Below, in pieces: positions 1 to 8,490 of a DNA stretch of 64,000 nucleotides. The first letter of the stretch is position 1. Every line of letters starts with the position of its first letter. The position numbers and the translations under genes were made by a program. The notes under the pieces were generated by a model. That model made no database searches. It had not been told where the DNA came from and saw nothing but the letters and a program-made list of their open reading frames with translations. Source of the DNA: Acrocarpospora corrugata (lineage in GTDB: Bacteria > Actinomycetota > Actinomycetes > Streptosporangiales > Streptosporangiaceae); the NCBI RefSeq assembly GCF_009687845.1, contig NZ_BLAD01000051.1:62001-126000 (forward strand). The letters are read 5' to 3'.

Positions 1-645
1 CCGATCGTGCACGAGTACTACGCGGGCACCGAGGGCAACGGCTTCCTGTACGCCGGCCCCGAGGACTGGCTGAAACACCGCGGCACGGTGGGCCGCCCGC
101 TGCTCGGCGTGCCGCACGTGTGCGACGAGGACGGCCGGGAGCTGGCGGCGGGGGAGCACGGGACCGTGTACATCTCCGACGGCCCGGCCTTCGAGTACCA
201 CGACGACCCCGAGAAGACCGAGTCCGCCCGGGATCCGCTCGGGCGGGGATGGACGACGCTGGGGGACATCGGGTACCTGGACGAGGAGGGATTCCTCTAT
301 CTCACCGACCGCAGGTCGTACATGATCATCTCGGGTGGGGTGAACATCTACCCGCAGGAGGCCGAGAACCTGCTCGCCGTACACCCGAAAGTGGCCGACG
401 TCGCCGTCTTCGGCGTGCCGGACGAGGAGATGGGCGAGCAGGTCAAAGCCGTCGTCCAGGCCGCCGACTCCTCGGCGGCCGGGCCGGACCTCGAAGCCGA
501 GCTGATCGCCTACTGCCGGGCCAATCTCGCCCACTACAAGTGCCCGAAGAGCGTCGACTTCCGCCCCGAACTGCCACGCCACCCGACCGGCAAACTTTAC
601 AAACGACTTATCCGGGACGAGTACTGGCCATCCGAACAGCGCTGA
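1..645 (+). CDS. AMP-dependent acyl-CoA synthetase/ligase, C-terminal part (5' end outside window)
   Basis: The reading frame is open from the first base, so this is the 3' end of a longer gene; about 214 codons are visible. It is the C-terminal third of an ANL-superfamily adenylating enzyme that activates a carboxylate as acyl-AMP and usually passes it to CoA. Visible core motifs are GDIGYLDEEGFLYLTDR (the hinge region, A7/A8) followed by SGGVNIYPQEAEN, and the C-terminal PRHPTGKLYKR with the conserved catalytic lysine (A10). The EV-rich stretch between them is the usual mobile lid domain. The motif set fits fatty-acid or short-chain acyl-CoA synthetases; the substrate cannot be read because the binding pocket lies upstream of the window. 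The gene ends about 125 bp before the protease gene on the same strand. Confidence 0.9.
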   Translation, partial: PIVHEYYAGTEGNGFLYAGPEDWLKHRGTVGRPLLGVPHVCDEDGRELAAGEHGTVYISDGPAFEYHDDPEKTESARDPLGRGWTTLGDIGYLDEEGFLYLTDRRSYMIISGGVNIYPQEAENLLAVHPKVADVAVFGVPDEEMGEQVKAVVQAADSSAAGPDLEAELIAYCRANLAHYKCPKSVDFRPELPRHPTGKLYKRLIRDEYWPSEQR

Positions 646-769
646 TAAGGATTCTGTAGGGCTTTCGCGAGGTCAGCGGGTTGATCGCTTAGCCGGGCCT
701 TATCGAGTCTTTGTCATCGTAGAGGAGTACCGGCGGACAGCCGGGGGCTTCTGAAGGGGATGGCACACA

Positions 770-2143
770 ATGAACGCTGACGAGCCGCGCGAGCAGACTC
801 CGGGTTCTCCGGCGAGCGCTGCGAACGAGAACACCGACCCGGCCGCCGACCGCACCGAGCCGGGGACCGGCGACGCCGGGGCGAGCGGGCCGACCGAGGT
901 GCTCAACACGCAGGGGTGGAGCCAGTTCGGGAACCGTCCGCCGGCGACCGGGCAGTTCCGCTCCGGCGACACCGCCGCGTTCGCGGTGCCGCCGCCCCCG
1001 CCCGGACCTCCCGCCGCCGCGGCCAAGCCGGCGACCGGCGGGCTCAGGAAGGGCGGCGCCGTGCTCGCGCTCGCAGCCATGGCGCTGGGCGGCGGGGTCG
1101 CGGGGGCCCTCGTCACCAACGCCGTCGCCGGGCCGCGCACCATCATCTCCAGCCCCGTGCTCAACTCCGGCAACTCCAGCGGGACCACGGTGGCCGACGT
1201 CGCGCGCCGGGTGCAGCCCTCGGTCGTGATGATCACCGTCACCTCCCAGATGGGCGGCGGCGAAGGCTCCGGCGTCATCCTCTCCGACGACGGGCTCATC
1301 CTCACCAACAACCACGTCGTCTCCGGCGCCGGCCAGAACGCCGAGCTCAGCGTCAAGTTCAGCGACGGCAGGACGGCCAGGGCCACCCTGGTCGGCACCG
1401 ACCCGACCACCGACATCGCGGTCATCCGCGCCGAGAACGTGTCCGGCCTCACCAAGGCCGCCCTCGGCGACAGCGACCGCCTCCAGGTCGGCGACTCGGT
1501 GCTGGCCATCGGCAGCCCGCTCGGCCTGGCCGGCTCGGTCACCGCGGGCATCGTCAGCGCCCTGGACCGCACGGTCACCTCGGGCGACGGCGGCCAGCCC
1601 GACCAGCAGCAGTTCCCGCCCGGCTGGGGCCAGCAGCAGCCCGCCCAGAGCGAGACCACCACCATCGGCGGCATGATCCAGACCGACGCCGCGATCAACC
1701 CCGGCAACTCGGGCGGCGCCCTGGTCAACGCGGCCGGGCAGGTCATCGGCGTCAACACCGCGATCGCCACCTCGGGCGGCAACGGCAACATCGGCGTCGG
1801 CTTCGCCATCCCGATCACCACCGCCAAGCAGGTGGCCGAGCAGCTGATCAACACCGGCAAGGCCGTCCACGTCTACCTGGGCGTCAGCGTCAGCGACGCC
1901 ACCGGCGGCACCCCCGGCGCGCTGGTCGGCCCGGTGACCCCGGGCAGCCCCGCCGCCAAGGCCGGGCTCCAGCAGGGCGACATCATCACCAAGATCGACG
2001 ACACCCCGGTGGACGCCGGCGAGACCGTGGTCGGCATCATCCGGCAGCACCAGCCCAACGCCAAGATCCTCATCTCGTACGTGCGGAACGGCACGCCCGC
2101 CACGGTCACCGTCACGCTGGAGGAGAAGACCGCTACGAACTAA
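770..2143 (+). CDS. Membrane-anchored HtrA/DegP-like serine protease with PDZ domain
   Basis: 457 residues. Residues 1-93 are a Pro/Gly/Glu-rich cytoplasmic tail, about 96-120 form one membrane segment, and the rest faces outward. The trypsin-like domain shows the full catalytic triad: His182 in LTNNHVV, Asp215 in TTDIAVI and Ser314 in NPGNSGGAL. A PDZ domain occupies about 360-450 (LGVSVSD ... GSPAAKAGLQQGDIITKID). A Gln/Pro-rich insert (about 274-294) lies between beta strands of the protease. The family degrades or refolds damaged extracytoplasmic proteins under envelope stress; which actinobacterial paralogue this is cannot be decided here. The ATG start is preceded by GAAGGGGA at suitable distance. 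A strong terminator follows directly, so the gene is probably monocistronic. Confidence 0.93.
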   Translation: MNADEPREQTPGSPASAANENTDPAADRTEPGTGDAGASGPTEVLNTQGWSQFGNRPPATGQFRSGDTAAFAVPPPPPGPPAAAAKPATGGLRKGGAVLALAAMALGGGVAGALVTNAVAGPRTIISSPVLNSGNSSGTTVADVARRVQPSVVMITVTSQMGGGEGSGVILSDDGLILTNNHVVSGAGQNAELSVKFSDGRTARATLVGTDPTTDIAVIRAENVSGLTKAALGDSDRLQVGDSVLAIGSPLGLAGSVTAGIVSALDRTVTSGDGGQPDQQQFPPGWGQQQPAQSETTTIGGMIQTDAAINPGNSGGALVNAAGQVIGVNTAIATSGGNGNIGVGFAIPITTAKQVAEQLINTGKAVHVYLGVSVSDATGGTPGALVGPVTPGSPAAKAGLQQGDIITKIDDTPVDAGETVVGIIRQHQPNAKILISYVRNGTPATVTVTLEEKTATN

Positions 2144-2154
2144 CCTCTCGGACG

Positions 2155-2198
2155 TGAGCGGCAACTTGGCGGGACAGGTTGCCGCTCATTTGTTTTTT
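2155..2198 (+). terminator. Rho-independent terminator after the HtrA-like gene
   Basis: A perfect 11-bp stem (TGAGCGGCAAC / GTTGCCGCTCA) with a 12-nt loop is followed by a T-rich tail, TTTGTTTTTT. It lies 11 bp after the protease stop codon. The U-tract makes it one of the few classical terminators in this GC-rich window. Confidence 0.9.
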
Positions 2199-2215
2199 CG
2201 TACAAGGTAAACTTC

Positions 2216-2233
2216 GCCCCCATAATTGGGGGC
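2216..2233. promoter_or_regulatory. Palindromic operator-like site before the ABC exporter genes
   Basis: GCCCCC-ATAATT-GGGGGC is a perfect 18-bp palindrome (its centre ATAATT... reads AATTAT on the other strand with one mismatch) 35 bp before the start of the ATPase gene and after the preceding terminator. Its position in the promoter interval and its symmetry suggest a repressor site. The cognate regulator is not visible nearby. Confidence 0.4.
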
Positions 2234-2267
2234 AAATGCCGTTAATTGGTGAAGGAGACCGGGATTC

Positions 2268-3028
2268 ATGCACGACGCCCCCGCGCTGGAGCTGCACGGT
2301 CTCTGTAAACGGTTCGGCGCCAAACTCGCGGTCGATCATGTGACGCTCGCGGTGCCGCCGGGCTCGTTCTTCGGGCTGGTCGGGCCGAACGGCGCCGGGA
2401 AGACGACCTCGCTGTCCATGGCGGTCGGCCTGCTCCGGCCGGACGAGGGGAACGTGCGGACTTCGGCGCGGACGTGTGGGCCGACCCGATCGGGGCCAGG
2501 GCCAGGGTCGGCGTGCTGCCGGACGGCATGTCCCTGCCGGAACGGCTCACCGGGCGCGAACTGCTCACCTATCTGGGGCGGTTGCGCGGGCTCGACCAGG
2601 TCACGGCCGCCCAGCGGGCGCACGAGCTCCTGGACATCCTCGACCTGCTCGACGCCGAGAAGACCCTGGTCATCGACTACTCGACCGGGATGCGGAAGAA
2701 GATCGGGCTGGCCACCGCGCTGCTGCACGGGCCCCGGCTGCTGGTGCTGGACGAGCCGTTCGAGGCCGTCGACCCGGTCTCCGCGCTCACCATCAGGGGG
2801 ATGCTGCAGGAGTTCGTCGCGGGCGGCGGCTCGGTGGTGCTCTCCAGTCACGTGATGGCCCTGGTCGAGCAGCTGTGCGACCACGTCGCCGTGATCGACA
2901 AGGGGAAGGTGGCGGCCACGGGGCCGCTGGACGACATCCGGGCCGGGCGGAGCCTGGAGGACAGGTTCGTGGAGCTCGTCGGCGTCCGTACCGACCTGCG
3001 GAAGGGCCCGTCGTGGTTGGCGTCCTGA
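2268..3028 (+). pseudogene. ABC transporter ATP-binding protein, split by a single-base frameshift
   Basis: The N-terminal frame starts at ATG 2268 behind GAAGGAG and carries Walker A (GPNGAGKTT). From about 2462 the homology continues in the next frame with the signature-equivalent YSTGMRKKIGLA, Walker B (LLVLDEP) and the switch His (VVLSSHV). The junction reads gtg cgg a|c ttc ggc. One extra base (gtg cgg atc ttc ggc) would give the expected VRIFGADVW, so one nucleotide appears to be missing near 2460. Repaired, it would be a normal ATPase of about 254 residues of the ABC-2/exporter type. The permease at 3033 follows after 4 bp. Either this is a real null mutation that inactivates the exporter, or a sequencing error; nothing at the junction resembles a slippery heptamer. 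Confidence 0.85.
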
Positions 3029-3032
3029 TCCA

Positions 3033-4814
3033 GTGAAGTTGCGCGTCCTGGCCCACTCGATCAACGGGGCCCGCGCCACCGGCATGATCCTCGGCGGTCT
3101 GGCGGGGCTCGTCCTCGCCGCCGGGACGCTCGCGGTGAGCTCCTCCGCCGCGCTGACCGCCGCCGTGCTCGCGTTCTGGCTGTTCGGCTGGCTGCTCGGG
3201 CCCATCTACACCGGCGGCGGCGAGAGCATCCGGCCCGAGCACTTCGCGCTGGTTCCGCTGCGCCCGGCCCGGCTCGCGCTCGGCCTGCTGGGGACCGCCT
3301 TCGTCGGGGTCGCGCCGCTGGTCAGCCTGGTCGCCTTCGTCGCGATCACCGTGCACGCGGCCGGGCTCGGCGTGGCCGCGTTCCTGGTCTCGCTGCCCGC
3401 GGTGGCGCTGCAGGTCGTGCTGGTCGTGGTGCTGTCCAGTCTCGCGATCCGGACGCGGACCAGCGCCATCCTGGCCGCCCTGGTGAACGCGTTCATGAAC
3501 GTGGTGCTCAACCAGTCGTGGGTGCTGATCTGGGCGGCCGTCGAATTCGACCTCCTCGACCACAGCCTGCCACCGACGCTCACCACCATCGCGTACGCGC
3601 TGCCGTCCGGCTGGGGCCTGGCCGCCGTGGAGGCCGCAGATTCCGGCAACTGGATCCTGGCGGCGGGCGCGATCCTCGGCCTGGCCGCCCTGATCGCCGC
3701 CGCGCTGCTGGCCTGGGCCCGGCTGCTGGTCCGCCGCACCACCACGAAACCGGCGCACCGGCCCGCCGACGGCACCACCCTGGACCGGCTCAGCGCGCAC
3801 AGCGACGTCGGCGCGGTCGCCGCCAAGGAACTCCGCACCTGGTCGCGCGACCTGATGCGCACCCACCTGCACTACTTCGCGCTCTTCTTCGGCGTGCTCT
3901 ACTGCCTCGCGCCGCTCATCATCGGCTGGTACGGCCTGCTGCGCTGGGCCGGCCCGATCATGGTCATCATGGCCGCCGCCACCTCGGCCAACCTGTTCGC
4001 CCTGGACGGCGCCGCCCTGTGGCTCACCCTGGTCAACCCCGGCGCCGAACGCGCCGAAGTCCGCGGCCGGCAGGCGGCCTGGCTGATCAGGGTCGCCCCC
4101 GTCGCCATCGTCCTGACCGTCGCCGGGACGATCGTCGGCGGCGAATCGTGGACGTGGTCCTGGTCCCTCGCCATTCTCGCCGCCACCCTCGGCGGCGGCG
4201 CCGGGCTGATCGCCGTCATCTCCGTCTACAACCTGATCCCTGTTCCCGAGCCCGCGCGGCGGACCGGCAACCCCCTCGAAGCCGGGAACATCTTCGGGCA
4301 GGTCCTGGGCGTGCTGCTGCTCGCCACCCTCACCGCGTTACCCACGGCCGGCGTCGCCTGGCTCGGCGACCAGCTCGACAATCCGCCGCTCCAGTGGGCG
4401 GCCGTGATCGTGGGCGTCGCGTCCGGAATCCTGTACACCTTCTGGTTCGGCCGCCTCGCCCACAACCGCCTGCGCGTCACCGGCCCCGCGCTCCTGGCCA
4501 CCATGCGCAACAGCAACAGCACGACCACGCGGAAAACCGCCAAGCCCAAACTCCCGCCCGCCAAATCCGCCCTGGTCACCACCCTCTGGATCGCCTGCTG
4601 GATCCCGCTCTTCCCCCAGGGCCTGGTCCCGCTCTACATGATCGTCAACGACTCGCCACAGAAACTCTGGTTCCTGGCCCTCCACCTTTCGCCGCCGTAC
4701 CAGATCCCCACGACCATCGTCATGACCGCCATCGGGCTCACCATGCTCTATTTCGGTACGGTCATCCCACGCCGGTACGAGGGCCTGAACAGGTCGGAAT
4801 TATTGGCCGAATAG
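3033..4814 (+). CDS. ABC-2-type exporter permease, large multi-spanning membrane protein
   Basis: 593 residues with roughly twelve hydrophobic segments grouped in two halves separated by a charged cytoplasmic stretch (about 235-270, HRPADGTTLDRLSAHSDV followed by a KELRTWSRD motif). This is the layout of actinobacterial ABC exporter permeases paired with one ATPase. The GTG start lies 4 bp after the ATPase stop, indicating one operon and translational coupling. Substrate is unknown; no drug-resistance or peptide gene adjoins. If the frameshift in the ATPase is real, this permease has no partner in the window. Confidence 0.75.
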   Translation: MKLRVLAHSINGARATGMILGGLAGLVLAAGTLAVSSSAALTAAVLAFWLFGWLLGPIYTGGGESIRPEHFALVPLRPARLALGLLGTAFVGVAPLVSLVAFVAITVHAAGLGVAAFLVSLPAVALQVVLVVVLSSLAIRTRTSAILAALVNAFMNVVLNQSWVLIWAAVEFDLLDHSLPPTLTTIAYALPSGWGLAAVEAADSGNWILAAGAILGLAALIAAALLAWARLLVRRTTTKPAHRPADGTTLDRLSAHSDVGAVAAKELRTWSRDLMRTHLHYFALFFGVLYCLAPLIIGWYGLLRWAGPIMVIMAAATSANLFALDGAALWLTLVNPGAERAEVRGRQAAWLIRVAPVAIVLTVAGTIVGGESWTWSWSLAILAATLGGGAGLIAVISVYNLIPVPEPARRTGNPLEAGNIFGQVLGVLLLATLTALPTAGVAWLGDQLDNPPLQWAAVIVGVASGILYTFWFGRLAHNRLRVTGPALLATMRNSNSTTTRKTAKPKLPPAKSALVTTLWIACWIPLFPQGLVPLYMIVNDSPQKLWFLALHLSPPYQIPTTIVMTAIGLTMLYFGTVIPRRYEGLNRSELLAE

Positions 4815-5045
4815 TCACGGGATCCTGGTTCCGGCTTGAACCGCTAACAGAATGGGCCACGTCTTCTTGGCGCCGGCGCGGTGAGAAGCATCACCTGCGT
4901 TAACGGCGACAGACCCGGTCCGTTAGGAGTTGTTATCGCCTATGTCGTGCGCACCCATGGCACGGACGAAGAGGCGACTCCCTGGCTGGTCGCCACCCTG
5001 GCCGCCATCGTCGCCCTGCTGGCAGGTTCGCAAGGGACGTTCTGG

Positions 5046-6734
5046 TCAGGAGTGCAGCATTGCTTCCGCCTGCCAGAGGGTGCGGTAGTAGCCGTTCGTG
5101 GAGACGAGGGCTTCGTGGGTGCCGCGCTGGGTGATGTGGCCGTCTTCGAGGACGAGGATCTCGTCGACGGCTTCGAGGCCACGGAGGCGGTGCGTGATGA
5201 GGAGGGTGGTCCGGCCGTGGGTGGCGTCGAGGAGGTCGGTCATCAGGGAGTCGGCGGTGCGTTCGTCGAGGGCTTCGGCGGGTTCGTCGAGGAGGAGGAC
5301 GGGCGGGTCGAAGAGGAGGGCCCGGGCCAGGGCGAGGCGTTGTAGCTGGCCGCCGGAGAGGGTGCGGCCGTCCTCGCCGAGGGGGGTGTCCCAGCCGGTC
5401 CGGTCGGCCCATTGGTCCAGGTGGGCGGAGCGCACGGCGTTCGCGAGGTCGGCGTCGGAGGCTTCGGGGCCGGCCAGGCGGAGGTTGTCCTTGAAGGAGG
5501 CCTGGAAGACGTAGGGGTCCTGGGTGAGGCCGGTCATCAGGCGGCGGACGTCGTCGGAGGCGAGGTCGCGGGCCTCGACGCCGTTGATGGTGATATTTCC
5601 GGATTCGTAGTCGACTGTGCGCATCAATGCGGAGAGAAGGGTGCTCTTCCCGGCTCCGCTCGGGCCGACCACGGCCACACGGTGTCCGGGCGCGAGAGTG
5701 AAGCTGACGCCGTCCAGGGCGGGTGGCCGGGTACCGTGCCGGACCACCAGGCCGGTGACCGCGATGGTGAGCGGTCCGTCGGGGACCTGGGCGGGCTTGG
5801 CCGGTTCGGTGACGGCGGGGGGAACCGTACGCAGATCGGCGAGGCGACGCAGGGCGGCGAGCACACCGGTCAAGCGTTCGCCGGCGCCGGCGAGGGGGAG
5901 GACCGGTTCGAACGCGACCAAGGACATCAGCGCCAGAACCGCCGTCGCCACCGGCCCGGTCCCGCTCAACTCACAGATCCACACGATCGCGACAACGGTC
6001 AGGCCCTGCGCGAGCACACCGGTCAGCATCGCGGTCGCGCTCACCCGAGCCTGGCGGCGTTCGAGCGCGGCCAGCTGATCGTCCGCGGCCATCCCGGCGG
6101 CCAATGCCTCGCCCTTCGCCCCGTACGCGGCGAGATCGGCGGAACCGTGAACCAGGTCGGCGACCCGAGCCGCCAGATCGGCGCGCGCCGGAGCCAGCCT
6201 GGCCGACCAGCGGCGGGAGGCCGCGGCCGTGCCCAGCGGCAGCAGCACCCCGGCCACGACCAGTCCCGCGAGCAACGCGAACGCCGCCGCGGGCAGCAGG
6301 AACAGCGCGATCACGACAGCCGCCGCCCCCGTCACCAGCGCGGCGACCGCCGGCAGCAGACACCGCACCAGCAGGTCCTGAACCGCGTCGGTGTCATCGA
6401 CCATACGACTCAGCAGATCGGCACCCCGATGACTGAGCGGCCCCGACGGAATCAACGCCTCATAAAGCCGCTCCCGCGTCGCGGCCTGCGCCCGCAACGC
6501 GACATCATGCCCGGCCAGCCTCTCGGAATACCGGAAAACCCCACGACTGGTCGCAAAGGCCCGAACCCCCACAATCGCCACAGACAACGCCGCCAGCGGC
6601 GGCTGCTCAGCGGCCCGCGTAATCATCCACGCCGCCGACGCGATCAACCCAAGCCCGGCCAGATCAGCAGCGGAACCCGCCAGCGCGGCCACTACCAGCC
6701 GTCGCGTCATGCCGGGCGGGATCAAAGTGCTCAT
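5046..6734 (-). CDS. cydC: Thiol-reductant ABC exporter subunit CydC
   Basis: 562 residues. A six-helix exporter domain (about 12-300) precedes a nucleotide-binding domain with Walker A GPSGAGKST (357-365), signature LSGGQ (459-463) and Walker B LLLDEP (480-485). With CydD it forms the heterodimeric exporter needed to assemble cytochrome bd by exporting glutathione/cysteine-type thiols or handling haem. The gene is the last of the operon cydA-cydB-cydD-cydC. The ATG start overlaps, as ATGA, the stop of a 38-codon ORF that separates it from cydD. In Streptomyces the two subunits are often fused as CydCD; here they are separate. Confidence 0.93.
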   Translation of the reverse strand: MSTLIPPGMTRRLVVAALAGSAADLAGLGLIASAAWMITRAAEQPPLAALSVAIVGVRAFATSRGVFRYSERLAGHDVALRAQAATRERLYEALIPSGPLSHRGADLLSRMVDDTDAVQDLLVRCLLPAVAALVTGAAAVVIALFLLPAAAFALLAGLVVAGVLLPLGTAAASRRWSARLAPARADLAARVADLVHGSADLAAYGAKGEALAAGMAADDQLAALERRQARVSATAMLTGVLAQGLTVVAIVWICELSGTGPVATAVLALMSLVAFEPVLPLAGAGERLTGVLAALRRLADLRTVPPAVTEPAKPAQVPDGPLTIAVTGLVVRHGTRPPALDGVSFTLAPGHRVAVVGPSGAGKSTLLSALMRTVDYESGNITINGVEARDLASDDVRRLMTGLTQDPYVFQASFKDNLRLAGPEASDADLANAVRSAHLDQWADRTGWDTPLGEDGRTLSGGQLQRLALARALLFDPPVLLLDEPAEALDERTADSLMTDLLDATHGRTTLLITHRLRGLEAVDEILVLEDGHITQRGTHEALVSTNGYYRTLWQAEAMLHS

Positions 6735-6858
6735 CGGGCTCCTCCGTGCGAGGCCGGGCGCAGGCCGGTTACGGGCGATGCCATGGTGCTCGCGAGGGTG
6801 GGCCGGCCCATGTTCCGCGAGGTTGCGGGTGGGATCAGGGTGTTCATCGGGTTCCTCC
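6718..6858. repeat. Imperfect direct repeat of the cydC start region
   Basis: Two 28-bp copies, 6718-6745 and 6831-6858, agree at 24 of 28 positions (gggatca--gtg-tcatcggg-tcctcc on the plus strand). Each contains a Shine-Dalgarno (GGAGGA on the minus strand) and an ATG. The copies flank about 85 bp and define the small ORF between cydD and cydC. Confidence 0.75.
6731..6847 (-). CDS. 38-residue ORF coupled between cydD and cydC (possibly a duplication scar)
   Basis: The ORF starts with ATGA overlapping the cydD stop and ends with TGA overlapping the cydC start, so it is coupled on both sides. Its first residues (MNTLIPPAT) repeat those of CydC (MSTLIPPGM), and its ribosome-binding site and start region repeat that of cydC. 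No known domain is seen, and composition is Ser/Pro/Arg-rich. The simplest reading is that the cydD/cydC junction was tandemly duplicated and the insert stayed in frame. It may be translated only to carry ribosomes across the gap. Confidence 0.35.
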   Translation of the reverse strand: MNTLIPPATSRNMGRPTLASTMASPVTGLRPASHGGAR

Positions 6859-8478
6859 CACCGGCCTGACGTGGTCTTCCACGATGGTGCCGCCCGTCAG
6901 CCGGATCACCCGGTCGGCCAGGTCGATCATCGCTGGGCGGTGGGCCACGATCACGGCTGTGCGGCCCTCGGCGAGGCGGCGGGTGGAGTCGAGGACGGCG
7001 GATTCGCTGCGGCCGTCGAGGCGGGCGGTCGGCTCGTCCAGGAGGAGGACTTCGGCGTCGGGGCGGCAGAAGGCGCGGGCCAGGGCGACGCGCTGGCGCT
7101 GCCCGGCGGAGAGGTTCGCGCCGCGTTCGCCGAGGACGGTGTCGTAGCCGTCGGGGAGCGCTTCGACGAATTCGGCGGCCTGGGCTTCGGCGGCAGCCGT
7201 ACGGACCTGGGCGGGGGCGGCGGGGGAGCCGAGCCGGATGTTGTCGGCGACCGAGGCGGCGAACAGGTGGGGGCGCTGGGGCACGAAGGCGAGGCGGCGG
7301 CGCCAGGCGTCCAGGTCGAGTTCGGCCAGGTCGACGCCGCCGATCAGGACCCGGCCCGCGGACGGCGTGACGAAGCCGAGCAGCAGGTGGAGCAGGGTGC
7401 TCTTGCCCGCCCCGCTCTCGCCGACCAGCGCCACCCGCTCACCCGCCCCGATGACCAGGGACACCTCGGTCAGCGCCGCGTCCTCCCGCCCGGGATACCG
7501 CACGGTCACCGACTCCAGCCGGATCTCCGGCACCCCGCCGGGAGCCGTCAGCCGCCCGGAACGTTCCGGCACGTCCTCGCCCAGCAGCGCGAACGCCTGA
7601 TCGGCGGCGGTGACGCCCTCCATAGCGGCATGGAACCTGGTCCCCATCGCCCGCAACGGCAGGTATGCCTCCGGCGCCAGCAGCAACACCAGCAGCGCCG
7701 TGCTCAGATCCAGCGAACCCGACAGCAGCCGCAACCCCACCGGCACCGCGACCAGCGCCAGCGACAACGACGCCACCAGTTCGAGCACCAGCGAGGACAG
7801 GAACGCCACCCGCAGCGTGCGCATGGTCGCCGACCGGTGCCGGCCGGCCACCTCGCGGATCACCGACGCCTGGTAGCGGGCCCGCCCGAAGGCGCGCAGC
7901 GTCGGCAGCCCGCGCACCACGTCCAGGAAGTGCCCGCCCAGCCGCGCCAGCGCCCGCCACTGCCGCTCGGTCACGGCCTTGGTGGTCATCCCGACCAGCG
8001 CCCCGAAGATCGGGATCAGCGGCAGCGTCAGCAGCACGATGATCGCGGTCGCCAGGTCCGCGACGAACAGTCGGATCAGCACCGCCACGGGCACCACGGC
8101 GGCCACCGCCACCGACGGCAGATACCCGGTCAGATAGGGATCCAGCGCGTCCAGACCCCGCCCGGTCAGCGTGACCAGCTCACCGGACCGGTGCTCGGCC
8201 GGGCTGAACTCCTGGAACCGGGCCAGCAGCCGATGCCGCAGCAGCGACTTCACCCCGCTCGCGGTCCGCCCGGCCGCGACGCACTGCACCCAGCCGAGCG
8301 CCCCGCGCAGCCCGAACACCAGCGCCAGCGGCAGCAGCGCCGCCACCGTGAACCGGCCGGACAGCACCCCGGCCAGCAGTTCCGCCTGCACCAGCACCAG
8401 CAGCCCGGCCACGATCGCGGCGCCCAGGCAGACGGCCAGGTGCCGCCGCGGCAGCGACCGCATCAGATCCCGGTGCAC
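6844..8478 (-). CDS. cydD: Thiol-reductant ABC exporter subunit CydD
   Basis: 544 residues; the exporter membrane domain spans about 10-290, then a nucleotide-binding domain with Walker A GESGAGKST (353-361), signature LSAGQ (456-460, Gly replaced by Ala at the third position as in many CydD proteins) and Walker B LLLDEP (477-482). It is the partner of CydC in maturation of cytochrome bd. The GTG start follows the cydB stop by 12 bp, behind a G-rich ribosome-binding site, so it belongs to the cydABDC transcript. Confidence 0.93.
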   Translation of the reverse strand: MHRDLMRSLPRRHLAVCLGAAIVAGLLVLVQAELLAGVLSGRFTVAALLPLALVFGLRGALGWVQCVAAGRTASGVKSLLRHRLLARFQEFSPAEHRSGELVTLTGRGLDALDPYLTGYLPSVAVAAVVPVAVLIRLFVADLATAIIVLLTLPLIPIFGALVGMTTKAVTERQWRALARLGGHFLDVVRGLPTLRAFGRARYQASVIREVAGRHRSATMRTLRVAFLSSLVLELVASLSLALVAVPVGLRLLSGSLDLSTALLVLLLAPEAYLPLRAMGTRFHAAMEGVTAADQAFALLGEDVPERSGRLTAPGGVPEIRLESVTVRYPGREDAALTEVSLVIGAGERVALVGESGAGKSTLLHLLLGFVTPSAGRVLIGGVDLAELDLDAWRRRLAFVPQRPHLFAASVADNIRLGSPAAPAQVRTAAAEAQAAEFVEALPDGYDTVLGERGANLSAGQRQRVALARAFCRPDAEVLLLDEPTARLDGRSESAVLDSTRRLAEGRTAVIVAHRPAMIDLADRVIRLTGGTIVEDHVRPVGGTR

Positions 8479-8490
8479 GATCCCCCCGTG

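Noticed and set aside
770-2164. Long minus-strand and second plus-strand ORFs over the protease gene
   Set aside because: Third-position GC of the true gene creates long open frames in other registers; their products are Arg/Gly/Asp-rich with no domains.
2450-2475. Programmed -1 frameshifting in the ABC ATPase gene
   Set aside because: No slippery heptamer and no downstream pseudoknot-like structure could be seen at the junction.
2474-3028. Independent start of the ABC ATPase C-terminal half at GTG 2474
   Set aside because: No ribosome-binding site and it would lack Walker A; the frameshift explanation is simpler.
4881-5345. Plus-strand ORF of 154 codons with a hydrophobic stretch (TPWLVATLAAIVALLAG)
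   Set aside because: Most of it is antisense to the 3' end of cydC, it has no good ribosome-binding site and the hydrophobic part is short; chance in GC-rich DNA.
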